Assembly (NCBI RefSeq): GCF_000336575.1
Contig: NZ_AOPO01000001.1
Location: 558,001-622,000 of the forward strand
Origin: Vreelandella titanicae BH1
GTDB lineage: Bacteria > Pseudomonadota > Gammaproteobacteria > Pseudomonadales > Halomonadaceae
Direction of reading: 5' to 3'
DNA length: 64,000 nt
A model generated the notes under the pieces. It was given only the letters and a program-made list of their open reading frames with translations. It made no database searches and was not told the origin of the DNA. This document shows, one piece after another, positions 8,292 to 16,769 of this stretch. Numbering within the stretch: position 1 is the stretch's first letter; each line of letters opens with the position of its first letter. The translations under genes and the position numbers were made by a program.

Positions 8292-9997
8292 TCTGCCACC
8301 GCATTCTCTACCACCGCTTCGGCCAATTGGCAGCGGGTTTTGCTAGCTTGGTTCAGGCGTTCTTTAATTTGGTCGCAGATGGCTATGAATTCATCGACTT
8401 TTTGAACGATGCGCTGTTGTTCTTCTGGAGACGGCAGGGCAACCGGCATTTTCTTTAAGATGCCGTGATTTAAGTTTGTCATGGTCGTGCCGACGGAGTT
8501 GCCAGTTAGGTACTCTCTAACCGTGTCCGTTAAAAACAACAGCAGAATGAACTGTCTGTTCATAGAGGGGTGAAACCGGAGTACGAAGCTGCCAGTGCCA
8601 CATAACCACCCAGCCTCTTTTTCTGTCACTACTGCGCAACGCCCAACTTCACCCCGTCTAGCCATCACAATGTCGCCAGTGGCTAGTCTATAGCTAGATA
8701 GTTCGTCGGCTTTGGCCATGGAGACACTCACTGATGAGTCTTCTTTGATGTGGCCCTTGATCATATGCGACGGATTAATTAAAGGAATTCCACCTTCAAC
8801 ATAGTCATGCTTGTGAATCATGGAGCCAAACGGCCCTGTCGATATCTCGTCAGCAACATCCTGAAATGAAGCCCAAGCCCAGTGTGAAGGCGCTATGTAA
8901 CTGTGCTGAGCATCGCCCAGTAGAGTCAGGGGTCTAGGCCGCTTGATTATTTTGTTGCCAGCTAGTTTAGTTTTTCTTGTATGAATTTGAGTTAGTAAGT
9001 CGATGGCAGACCCATCCCTCTCATCCTGCTCGACCAACCGCCCCATCACGGCCAGTTGAAGGATGGTCTGCTTGAGCTTGTCGATGCTCTGTTCGGTGGT
9101 GAACAGGGTATCGAAATGGGCGGCGAGGCAGGCCCAGTTGTCGGCCAGTTCGGTAGCATTTGCGGATTGGGTTAAGGTGCCAAGCAGTGTGTCCACGAGG
9201 GTTTCTTGGGCGTCGAGTTGGTCGCTGGTGTGCTGCTCAAGCCGGTCGCAGAGGGCCATCAATTCATCGACTTTTTGGACGATGCGGTGTTGTTCCTCAA
9301 GACAAGGAGTCGCGACAGGTATCGATGACAGTCGTGCTTGATTAAGCTTCGGAACAGTCATCCCTGTGATAAACCGGTTCAAGTCCGCTGCAGTTAAGAA
9401 GTACACCAAATACTCATCGGTAACAGCTTCTCTTATTGGCCTTAAAACATGGGCATGATTATTAACCCAGCTCTTACCTGAAATAGAGAAGGCAGTCGCT
9501 TCGCCCTTGTCCCATTTTGCACCATCCTCTCCAACCAACACCAATGACTCGTCAAATAGATAGCCGTCAACATAATCAACGATTCCGGAGGCACCATAAT
9601 ATGGGAAGGGGCCTGCCTTCCGAGCAGTCTTTGTTATTGGCTTCCGCTGGCTGTCTAGGACATCAACGATTTCTCCGAGTCTTGTCCATGCCCAAGTTTT
9701 CGGGATGCTGAAAGGTTTCTCATCTTCTTCCACTTCGCCCGATATCGTTCTCCGGCTCCGTGTTTTGATGGGCGCATGGTTTCCTCGCAGCTGCAGCAGA
9801 AGTTCTCTGAACAAAGTGTCCTCGGGAGATTGAGGCACAAGTTGCCCTCTCACAGCGAGCTCTAGAATCAAGGCTCGGAGTCTCTTAATCCCAGTCAGCT
9901 CAACCTTACCATTATTCCCCCGGCCACTGCTGGACTTCTTAGTAACCGCCCCGGTCCACAAATCCAGATGCTCGGTAATCAGCTCCCGAGCACTCAC
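8288..9997 (-). CDS. hsdS: Type I restriction-modification specificity subunit HsdS
   Basis: DNA sequence-recognition subunit of a type I restriction-modification complex. The 569 residues show two target-recognition domains, the first around 95-265 (ending in LNQARLSSIPVATPCLEEQ) and the second around 370-545 (ending in LNHGILKKMPVALPSPEEQ), each followed by a conserved helix with the QKVDELMALCDRLE / QKVDEFIAICDQIK pattern that forms the spacer. The start is GTG at 9997, overlapping the hsdM stop as GTGA. The two recognition domains should read a bipartite target. Confidence 0.92.
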   Translation of the reverse strand: MSARELITEHLDLWTGAVTKKSSSGRGNNGKVELTGIKRLRALILELAVRGQLVPQSPEDTLFRELLLQLRGNHAPIKTRSRRTISGEVEEDEKPFSIPKTWAWTRLGEIVDVLDSQRKPITKTARKAGPFPYYGASGIVDYVDGYLFDESLVLVGEDGAKWDKGEATAFSISGKSWVNNHAHVLRPIREAVTDEYLVYFLTAADLNRFITGMTVPKLNQARLSSIPVATPCLEEQHRIVQKVDELMALCDRLEQHTSDQLDAQETLVDTLLGTLTQSANATELADNWACLAAHFDTLFTTEQSIDKLKQTILQLAVMGRLVEQDERDGSAIDLLTQIHTRKTKLAGNKIIKRPRPLTLLGDAQHSYIAPSHWAWASFQDVADEISTGPFGSMIHKHDYVEGGIPLINPSHMIKGHIKEDSSVSVSMAKADELSSYRLATGDIVMARRGEVGRCAVVTEKEAGWLCGTGSFVLRFHPSMNRQFILLLFLTDTVREYLTGNSVGTTMTNLNHGILKKMPVALPSPEEQQRIVQKVDEFIAICDQIKERLNQASKTRCQLAEAVVENAVAE

Positions 9998-11490
9998 GCC
10001 GCACCTCCGCCGGTGTTCTCATCGCTGTTGTGAGAGAGCGCATCGGCCAGGATGTCCCGAAGCTGGTGGCGGATTTCCTGGATTTCGGCCTGTTGCTGTT
10101 CGTACTTAGCCAGCAGTTCGTCTGGGTCGTGGCTGACCTGTTCGCCTTTGTGGGGGTTCTTGATATCCAGGTTGTAGTTACGAGTCTTGATCTCCTCGAT
10201 AGAGACCTTCCAAGCCTGGTGGGTTTCCTCGCGGCTGACGAAGCCATTATCCTCGGTGCCCCACCAGTCGATTTCGGACTGGAACTCGGCAAAGCGCATG
10301 GGCCGGGTTTTACTGTAGTTCTTCACGCCTTCCGGGTAGGGGTGTTCGTAATACCACACGCTTTCCGTAGGCTTACCCTTAGTGAAGAACAGCAGGTTGG
10401 TCTTGATGCCGGTATAAGGATTAAACACGCCGTTGGGCAGGCGCACGATAGTGTGCAGGTTGCACTCTTCCAGCAGCTTTTCTTTGAGGCGGGTTTTCAT
10501 GCCTTCGCCAAATAAAAAGCCATCCGGCAACACCACGGCTGCGCGGCCTCCGTCCCTGAGTAGATGAATGAACAGAGTCATAAACAGATCAGCAGTTTCC
10601 CGGGTGCGAAAGGCGCTGGGGAAATTGGTTTCAATGCCATCTTCTTCCATGCCACCAAAAGGCGGGTTGGCAACGATGACATCCACCCGCTCTTTTGGCC
10701 CCCAGCTAATCAACGGGCGGGCCAAGGTGTTGTCGTGCTTAATCTGATCCGGCACTTCGATGCCATGCAGAATCATGTTGGTAGTGGCCAACAGGTGCGG
10801 GAGGGGCTTTTTCTCGACCCCATGAATGCTCTTCTGCAGGGTCTGTTCGTCCTGCGTCGTCTCCACGTAATGCTTGCGCTTGTGCTCGATAGTGCAGGTG
10901 AGGAAGCCTCCGGTGCCACAGGCCGGATCCATCACTTTTTCATACAGTTTCGGGTCTACTCGGTTGACCATAAATTCGGTCACCGCACGTGGTGTATAGA
11001 ACTCGCCGGCGTTGCCGGCGCTTTGCAGGTCTTTGAGAATTTGCTCGTACATCCCGCCGAGTTCGTGGCGCTCGGTGGATTTATTGAAGTCGATGCCGTC
11101 CTGTAATTTGTTGATCACTTGGCGCAGTAAATGGCCAGATTTCATATAGTTGTAAGCGTCTTCAAACACGTTGCGTACTACCACGCCACGGTAGTCATCT
11201 CCTCTGGGCTGTAACTGCTGCAGGCCAGGAAAGAGCATATTATCGATAAAGTCTTTCAGCTCAATGCCGGTCATGCCTTCCGGGTTGGCAGCCCAATTAC
11301 GCCAGCGCAGCGGCTCAGGAATGGGCGAGCGATAGGCGGCATCGAACATTTCCCACTCTTGCTCGCGGTCGTCAAAAATCTTCAGAAACAGCAGCCACAC
11401 CAACTGACCAATACGCTGAGCGTCACCGTCCACGCCAACGTCTTTGCGCATAATGTCTTGGATGGATTTAATCGTGGTGCTAATGGCCAT
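9994..11490 (-). CDS. hsdM: Type I restriction-modification N6-adenine methyltransferase HsdM
   Basis: Transfers a methyl group from S-adenosylmethionine to adenine N6 at the site chosen by HsdS, protecting host DNA. The 498-residue protein has the N-terminal HsdM helical domain, the SAM-binding motif DPACGTGGF at 188-196 and the catalytic NPPFGG at 275-280. It overlaps hsdS by four bases and follows hsdR with a 90-base gap. Confidence 0.95.
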   Translation of the reverse strand: MAISTTIKSIQDIMRKDVGVDGDAQRIGQLVWLLFLKIFDDREQEWEMFDAAYRSPIPEPLRWRNWAANPEGMTGIELKDFIDNMLFPGLQQLQPRGDDYRGVVVRNVFEDAYNYMKSGHLLRQVINKLQDGIDFNKSTERHELGGMYEQILKDLQSAGNAGEFYTPRAVTEFMVNRVDPKLYEKVMDPACGTGGFLTCTIEHKRKHYVETTQDEQTLQKSIHGVEKKPLPHLLATTNMILHGIEVPDQIKHDNTLARPLISWGPKERVDVIVANPPFGGMEEDGIETNFPSAFRTRETADLFMTLFIHLLRDGGRAAVVLPDGFLFGEGMKTRLKEKLLEECNLHTIVRLPNGVFNPYTGIKTNLLFFTKGKPTESVWYYEHPYPEGVKNYSKTRPMRFAEFQSEIDWWGTEDNGFVSREETHQAWKVSIEEIKTRNYNLDIKNPHKGEQVSHDPDELLAKYEQQQAEIQEIRHQLRDILADALSHNSDENTGGGAA

Positions 11491-11527
11491 GGTGAATCGT
11501 TACCTATTATTAAAGTGACACAAGCAT

Positions 11528-11551
11528 ACCTGCGCGGCGAACGGCGCAGGT
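11528..11551 (-). other. Hairpin between hsdR and hsdM
   Basis: ACCTGCGC (11528-11535) pairs with GCGCAGGT (11544-11551) in a perfect 8-bp stem with an 8-base loop, in the only real gap of the operon. There is no T-tract. It could be an attenuator, a processing site or an mRNA stabiliser that sets the HsdR to HsdM ratio. Confidence 0.4.
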
Positions 11552-11580
11552 CGGGAAAATGGGAAGGATACCAGTCCAGA

Positions 11581-14025
11581 CTAGGCAATTGGCCGATAAA
11601 GGGCGTTTTCTAATTCAAACAGTGCCTGGTCGTAACCTAGTTTACCGCCAAAGGCTTGCACTAGCTCCATCGGAGCGCCGATACGGCTAAAGGGCGCCAG
11701 CGTTAACACTTTTGGGTCTTCAATGGGTGCAATGCCCGCATCGGCATATTTTTCTACCAGCGACTCAAGCACTTCGCGTGCTTGGCCTTCATAGCGGGTG
11801 AAGATATCGCGCTTCTTGACTTCGTTGGCCCTCTCGCGACGAGTAAGCGGGGGGCGATCAAAGGCAATATGGCAAATAACATCGAAGGGATCTGGCTCAG
11901 CGCCCCAGGCTTTGCCTAGCTCGGCCGTCAGCTCTTCCCAGAAAACACCCTGTTCTGCCAGTTCATCAAGAATGGCCTGCTTGCGTTCCGCTTGCTGCCA
12001 ACGGCGTAAAAAATCATTGAGCGTGGCGTACTGCGCTTGCACCTGTTGACGGGTATAGTCGCGCAAACTTTCTGTGATCAGTTTGCCATCTGGCCCCAGG
12101 TACTGGACTCGCTCGGCAACAATGCTGACTTCTACGTCATCTACCACATATTTACGCCGTGGCTCTGGCTTCTCGGTTGTACCGCGACCGTCACCGTCAT
12201 CCGATTCCCAGATAGCGTTGTCGTCCACCTCGTACTCTGCCCAGCCCGCTTCTACGCCTTCGGTGTTTGTCTCATCCTCAGTGCTTTCTTCTTCAACCCC
12301 ATACACATCGGTTTGCTCGTCTTCAGGCACGATCGGCGCGTCATCCGAGTGGGGCTGATACACCTGAACGGGCTCGCCGTCGAAGTCGGGGTCGGCGAAC
12401 AGCTCGGTGGCTTTTTTGAAGTCGAGAATGGTGAACCAGTGCTTGTGATAGTCGTCGTTAATACGCGTGCCACGACCAATAATTTGTTTGAACTCGGTCA
12501 TTGATTGAATGCGCTGATCGAGCACGATCAACTTGCAGGTCTGGGCATCTACCCCGGTGGTCATCAGCTTGCTGGTGGTGGCAATGACCGGGTAGCGTTC
12601 TTCCGGGTTGATAAAGTTATCCAGCTCGGCTTTGCCTTCCTGCTCGTCGCCGGTTATGCGCATTATATACTTGCGATTTTCGGCCACGCGTCTGGGGTTT
12701 AGGTTTACCAGTGCTTGGCGCATCCGCTCGGCGTGGTCGATATCTTCGCAGAACACGATGGTTTTTTGATACGGGTCAGTACTTTCCAGCAACTCGGTAA
12801 TTTTGGCGGCCACCAAGGCGGTGCGTTTTCCCAGTACTAGCTGTTTATCAAAATCCTTCTGGTTATAGATGCGGTCTTCAATCTCTTGGCCAAGCTTGTC
12901 CCGCTGACCCTTGCTGGGGCGCCAGCCTTGCAGATCTTTATCGATATCTACCCGTACTACTTTGTAAGGTGCGAGAAAGCCGTCTTCGATACCCTGTTTG
13001 AGCGAGTAGGTATATAGCGGCGCACCGAAGTAGTCGATATTGGAGACCTCTTTGGTCTCCTTAGGCGTGGCGGTAAGGCCGATATGGGTCGCCGCACTGA
13101 AATAGTCCAGAATCTTGCGCCAAGCGGAATCTTCCGCCGCGCTACCCCGGTGGCACTCATCAATAACAATCAGATCAAAGAAGTCCGGTGAGAATTGTTT
13201 GTAGATGTTTTGCTCTTCCTCACTACCAGTCACGGCTTGGTAGAGCGAAAGATAAATTTCATACGACGAATCAACTGTGCGATTGGTGACCTTGGTCATC
13301 GCCTGGCCAAAGGGCTTAAAGTCATTGTTCTTGGTTTGGTCGACCAGAATATTACGGTCGGCGAGAAACAGAATTCGCTTCTTCTGGCGCGACTTCCATA
13401 GTCGCCAAATGATCTGAAAAGCGGTAAACGTTTTGCCGGTGCCTGTTGCCATGACAAGTAGAATACGATTTTGACCGCGTGCTACGGCTTCGACGGTACG
13501 GTTAATTGCTACGCGCTGGTAGTAGCGCGGTGTTCGCCCGCTGCCGTCATCATAGTAAGGCTGCTCAATAATAGGGCGAGCGTTTGGCTGAATGCCTTTG
13601 TACTGGCAATAACGTTCCCAGAGCGTTTCCGGTGAAGGAAACTCAGCCATGGTGAGCGTGGTTTCGGTTTGCTCGCTCAACCCAGTCCGGTCATGAAAAA
13701 GAAAGCCATCGCCGTTGCTGGAGAACACAAAGGGCACGTCTAGCGCGTCGCTATAAGCTAGCGCTTGCTGCATGCCATCACCCACGCGATGGCGGTTGTC
13801 TTTTGCCTCGATGACCGCGATAGGCTGATTTTTCTGATAGCTCAGCAGGTAATCCGCCCGGCGCTTTTTACCCCGCGTATGCATCCGACCACGAACGATA
13901 ATCCGCCCGGCAGTGAAGGTCACCTCTTCGCGAATCTGCGTTTGGATGTCCCACCCAGTCTGCTCTAGTGCAGGGGTAATAAACTTGGTGCAAATATCGC
14001 GCTCACTGAGGGCCTTCTTATCCAT
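11581..14025 (-). CDS. hsdR: Type I restriction enzyme motor/nuclease subunit HsdR
   Basis: ATP-driven DNA translocase and nuclease of the restriction complex. The 814 residues include an N-terminal PD-(D/E)XK nuclease (D58, E73-A-K75 in VIEAKD), a superfamily 2 helicase with Walker A ATGTGKT at 193-199, DECH at 289-292, GLTATPKE and the motif VI stretch [13 protein letters not shown], then an acidic linker and a C-terminal helical domain. Its length matches EcoEI-like HsdR. First gene of the minus-strand operon hsdR-hsdM-hsdS-abi. Confidence 0.94.
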   Translation of the reverse strand: MDKKALSERDICTKFITPALEQTGWDIQTQIREEVTFTAGRIIVRGRMHTRGKKRRADYLLSYQKNQPIAVIEAKDNRHRVGDGMQQALAYSDALDVPFVFSSNGDGFLFHDRTGLSEQTETTLTMAEFPSPETLWERYCQYKGIQPNARPIIEQPYYDDGSGRTPRYYQRVAINRTVEAVARGQNRILLVMATGTGKTFTAFQIIWRLWKSRQKKRILFLADRNILVDQTKNNDFKPFGQAMTKVTNRTVDSSYEIYLSLYQAVTGSEEEQNIYKQFSPDFFDLIVIDECHRGSAAEDSAWRKILDYFSAATHIGLTATPKETKEVSNIDYFGAPLYTYSLKQGIEDGFLAPYKVVRVDIDKDLQGWRPSKGQRDKLGQEIEDRIYNQKDFDKQLVLGKRTALVAAKITELLESTDPYQKTIVFCEDIDHAERMRQALVNLNPRRVAENRKYIMRITGDEQEGKAELDNFINPEERYPVIATTSKLMTTGVDAQTCKLIVLDQRIQSMTEFKQIIGRGTRINDDYHKHWFTILDFKKATELFADPDFDGEPVQVYQPHSDDAPIVPEDEQTDVYGVEEESTEDETNTEGVEAGWAEYEVDDNAIWESDDGDGRGTTEKPEPRRKYVVDDVEVSIVAERVQYLGPDGKLITESLRDYTRQQVQAQYATLNDFLRRWQQAERKQAILDELAEQGVFWEELTAELGKAWGAEPDPFDVICHIAFDRPPLTRRERANEVKKRDIFTRYEGQAREVLESLVEKYADAGIAPIEDPKVLTLAPFSRIGAPMELVQAFGGKLGYDQALFELENALYRPIA

Positions 14026-14145
14026 AGCAGATCCTGCTCGTCTCGCGGGTTGGGCGTTGAAAACTCAAGCTTACGATACTCAGCCGACTTAAGCATCCCG
14101 TGCTAGGCTGACGTAAACTAAGGTGATGGGCCTTGGGAGGGAAAA

Positions 14146-14481
14146 ATGAAAGTTATCGAAAAAGTAGAAGTGGATGCCGTCACCGATGTGGTCTGTGATG
14201 TATGCCTTTCCTCAACCCGCGTAGCGGATGAAGGGCTTGAATTTGCCACGCTTCAAGCACAGTGGGGCTACGGGTCTCAACACGATGGAGAGCGTTACGA
14301 ATTGCATCTGTGTGAAAGCTGTTTCTTCAGCACCTTGGCTTACTTTAAGCAGGAACGCCGTGTGCAAAACTTATTCAGCGAAGATGGCTGTGCTGAGGTA
14401 GTGAAAGCGGATGGCAACTTGGGTTTAGTGGCTACCGATGACTATTTCCGTGATCAAGATAGCAAGACAGCAGATAGATAA
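14146..14481 (+). CDS. Small CxxC...CxxC protein, probable zinc ribbon
   Basis: A 111-residue protein of unknown role. Two Cys pairs, VCDVC near residue 18 and LCESC near 66, are spaced as in a zinc ribbon. GGGAGG lies 6 bases before the ATG. It is divergent from hsdR across 120 bases. Small proteins with this layout occur beside restriction and integron-like loci, but I cannot assign a function. Confidence 0.65.
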   Translation: MKVIEKVEVDAVTDVVCDVCLSSTRVADEGLEFATLQAQWGYGSQHDGERYELHLCESCFFSTLAYFKQERRVQNLFSEDGCAEVVKADGNLGLVATDDYFRDQDSKTADR

Positions 14482-14799
14482 TCGCATCATGCATTGTTGC
14501 AAAGGGACAGCTGACGACCCAAAGCGGAAGTTGCGGCCAATTAGGCATGTTGGTTCGACAGTGTTATGCAGCCGGTACGATATTGATGCTTTGCTGCCGA
14601 GCTGTATTTAGTTTCACGTGATTTCAAGGGTATAGATCGTGAATGAAATGCGGTATAACCCAAATGAACGTGCCAGCGGGTCAACTCAATAAATGAGTTG
14701 GCAGTCTTATACCTGTTAAGCATACGACACTATGAATCTTGAGAGGGCGTTGAAAAGTCAGCTGGCATTGTTCACACCTTGCACAGTCATTGCATTTCG

Positions 14800-15108
14800 T
14801 TCAACAAGCTGCACCAGATCGCAGTGCGGCTATTTATCGACGTGGGCGGCGGTTAATTTGCGTTAGCCGATGATCTTCTCAAACTTGGCTATCAGAATTT
14901 TAGTGTTCTAGGTATTTCAAACGAAGCAATCCAAGCAACCAAGCAACGTTTCGAGACAGTCTCAAACACTGTGGAATAATTGTTCGTGGATATTACCACT
15001 CATACAACTCTGCCCAAACAGCGCTACGTTGTTTGGCATGATTGCGCAGTATTCCACTTTCTAGTTGTGCCAGGAACAGCTGTTTTAGCACGTAAACATA
15101 AACCTTGA
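14800..15108 (+). pseudogene. Decayed class I SAM-dependent methyltransferase fragment
   Basis: One plus-strand frame reads LFIDVGGG, stop, then ADDLLKLGYQNFSVLGISNE, continuing through a second stop at 14977-14979 to a segment with LPKQRYVVWHDCAVFHFL. This is the pattern of a small class I methyltransferase: a glycine-rich SAM loop (DVGGG), the beta-2 acidic region degenerated from LD to LG, and the VWHDRAVFHFL-like motif. Two in-frame stops (14854-14856, 14977-14979) and a missing C-terminus make it a relic. Confidence 0.6.
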
Positions 15109-15173
15109 GCAGGGTAAGTACATTACTCAGCGGACTGAAAGACACTGGGGGGAGGTGTAGCGTGCAGAAATAA

Positions 15174-15204
15174 GCTCTGCTCTCTTAATAAAGGAGAGCA
15201 GAGC
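15174..15204. repeat. 11-bp perfect hairpin
   Basis: GCTCTGCTCTC (15174-15184) and GAGAGCAGAGC (15194-15204) form a perfect stem around nine bases. No T-tract follows on either strand. It may be a terminator remnant at the island edge. Confidence 0.45.
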
Positions 15205-15293
15205 GGTGATTTGGCATGTACATTTTGGTCCTGCCGCTAAGGGTCGGACTTGCTTGGCCTGACGAGCATTCGCTTGGATAAGCGGGAGCGCTC

Positions 15294-15755
15294 TTAACGT
15301 TCTACTCTGTCCAGCACTTCATGCATGCGGTCATGCGGGCTTGCCGGCGAAACGCTTTCTAATTGGGAAAAATCTCCACGTAAGGCTTTAAGCGCATAGC
15401 GTTCTTGGTCAATTTCTTTTGAAGTGCGTACGTCACGTTTACGGAAGATAACAATGGGTGGACACCATCCTTGCAATGCGTGTTGCAGCAGAAAGCCGGT
15501 TACCGCCGCAGGCAACAGGAGCCATCGCTTATCGACTAACGCCCCAAGGGCCACTCCAGCCAAGCTCAGGGTAGCCGCGTTCGCTTCCAGAGTGCGTTCA
15601 ATATCCCACTCATGGTCGAGCTCGTTCAGACGCTGTTCAATTTCATGGCGATGTTGGGCAAAGTACGCGATGTTGTCTTCGGTGCGCCGCCGAATATGCT
15701 GGTTGATGCTTTCGGCAGTATTCTGCTCAACGCGTGAAGTCGTTGAAGGCAGCAT
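15294..15755 (-). CDS. DUF2892-family membrane protein of the sulfide operon
   Basis: A 153-residue protein with a hydrophilic coiled N-terminal half and one hydrophobic hairpin (about 58-95) followed by GWCPPIVIFRKRDVRTSKEI, the signature of YgaP-like DUF2892 membrane domains that often accompany rhodanese and persulfide enzymes. AAGGAGG lies 6 bases before the ATG. It is on the same strand as the sulfur genes but separated by 137 bases, so it may be in its own transcript. Confidence 0.75.
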   Translation of the reverse strand: MLPSTTSRVEQNTAESINQHIRRRTEDNIAYFAQHRHEIEQRLNELDHEWDIERTLEANAATLSLAGVALGALVDKRWLLLPAAVTGFLLQHALQGWCPPIVIFRKRDVRTSKEIDQERYALKALRGDFSQLESVSPASPHDRMHEVLDRVER

Positions 15756-15892
15756 GTGACCTCCTTATCCTTAAGTTAACATGTCCAAAGATATCTTTAA
15801 CCAAGAGCTAACAATCTTAACGCTAATCTAGATCTACACTTTTAGTTCTATAATTCACTCTTAGCAAGCGGTGGTTTAAGCTCAAGCGCTGG

Positions 15893-16306
15893 TCAGCGGC
15901 TGCCTGAGAACCGCTTTGCTAACCACCACCCGCCAATCATTGCCACAAGCATCGCGACGAGAGGCGTGCTCAGTCCGACGACCGAGGCGATGGCAGGACC
16001 TGGACAGTAGCCCGAAAGCCCCCAGCCAATGCCAAAGAGCGCCGCCCCACCGAGCAAGCGGCTATCGAGTTCACGCTTGGTTGGTAGGTGGAATTTATCA
16101 CCAAAAAAAGGGCTGCTCCGACGCAATACCAACCGGTAGCCGATGAAGGTAGTGATGACGGCCCCGCCCAGTACGAAGGCCAAGGTAGGGTCCCATTCGC
16201 CGGCGATATCCAGAAAGCCGAGAACACGCGCCGGATCGGTCATGCCTGAAATGGCGAGGCCGAGTCCGAACAAGAGCCCTGCGGCGTAAGCCATTAAGGT
16301 TCTCAT
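15893..16306 (-). CDS. YeeE/YedE-type half transporter (C-terminal-like half)
   Basis: A 137-residue membrane protein (DUF6691/YeeE-like) with about four hydrophobic segments and the conserved GWGLSGYCPGPA Cys motif expected to handle sulfur compounds in thiosulfate/sulfur transporters. The start at 16306 is supported by AGGAGG and by an ATGA overlap with the preceding half transporter. The two proteins probably assemble into one pore. Confidence 0.82.
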   Translation of the reverse strand: MRTLMAYAAGLLFGLGLAISGMTDPARVLGFLDIAGEWDPTLAFVLGGAVITTFIGYRLVLRRSSPFFGDKFHLPTKRELDSRLLGGAALFGIGWGLSGYCPGPAIASVVGLSTPLVAMLVAMIGGWWLAKRFSGSR

Positions 16307-16764
16307 GCCCCACCTCCTATCACATGTCGGGTGATATAGACGGTTGCCATGGCACTCAGCAAAAACGTGACGGTAGCCGCCATCGAACGCGGCGATAGAC
16401 GTGACAGGCCACATACCCCATGACCACTGGTACAGCCGCTGCCGAGCCCTGTCCCGACACCCACCAACAGCCCCGCAATCAACATCAGCATCACGCCACC
16501 GGCGGGATCACCAATAACCTCATTGGGCTGTCCCACCACGTTTCCCAGACCGCCTCCCACCAGAACGAGCACAACAGGCCCGGTGACCAGGCCAACCAAG
16601 AACGCGGCCCGCCAAGCACTGTCGCCCTTTGGACGCGTCGTCACCAGCGTGCCGGCGATGCCGCTGATACCGGTGATACGTCCTAGCGTGGCCATCAACC
16701 AGGTAGCGGAAATGCCGATGAGTATACCGCCGGCCAGTCCTTGCAGATTTGAAGTCCAATCCAC
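16303..16764 (-). CDS. YeeE/YedE-type half transporter (N-terminal-like half)
   Basis: A 153-residue integral membrane protein with about four membrane spans and the invariant motif GSGCTSGHGVCGLSRLS, whose Cys residues relay sulfur in the YeeE/TsuA thiosulfate transporter family. It is coupled to the second half by a 4-base overlap. In bigR/blh-type sulfide operons of other proteobacteria the same pair is present, where transport of a sulfur species is proposed. Confidence 0.85.
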   Translation of the reverse strand: MDWTSNLQGLAGGILIGISATWLMATLGRITGISGIAGTLVTTRPKGDSAWRAAFLVGLVTGPVVLVLVGGGLGNVVGQPNEVIGDPAGGVMLMLIAGLLVGVGTGLGSGCTSGHGVCGLSRLSPRSMAATVTFLLSAMATVYITRHVIGGGA

Positions 16765-16769
16765 TTCGT

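Larger units (their letters stand above)
14482..15293. other. Gene-poor stretch holding a methyltransferase relic and hairpins
   Basis: About 810 bases without an intact gene. It contains the decayed methyltransferase listed separately, an 11-bp hairpin at 15174-15204, and a small CGCTT-GGAT-AAGCG hairpin near 15270 that may end the downstream minus-strand DUF2892 transcript. It marks the right edge of the defence island. Confidence 0.5.

Noticed and set aside
14541..14723. 60-codon minus-strand open frame
   Set aside because: No ribosome site, composition unlike neighbours, and it lies in the gap next to the methyltransferase relic.
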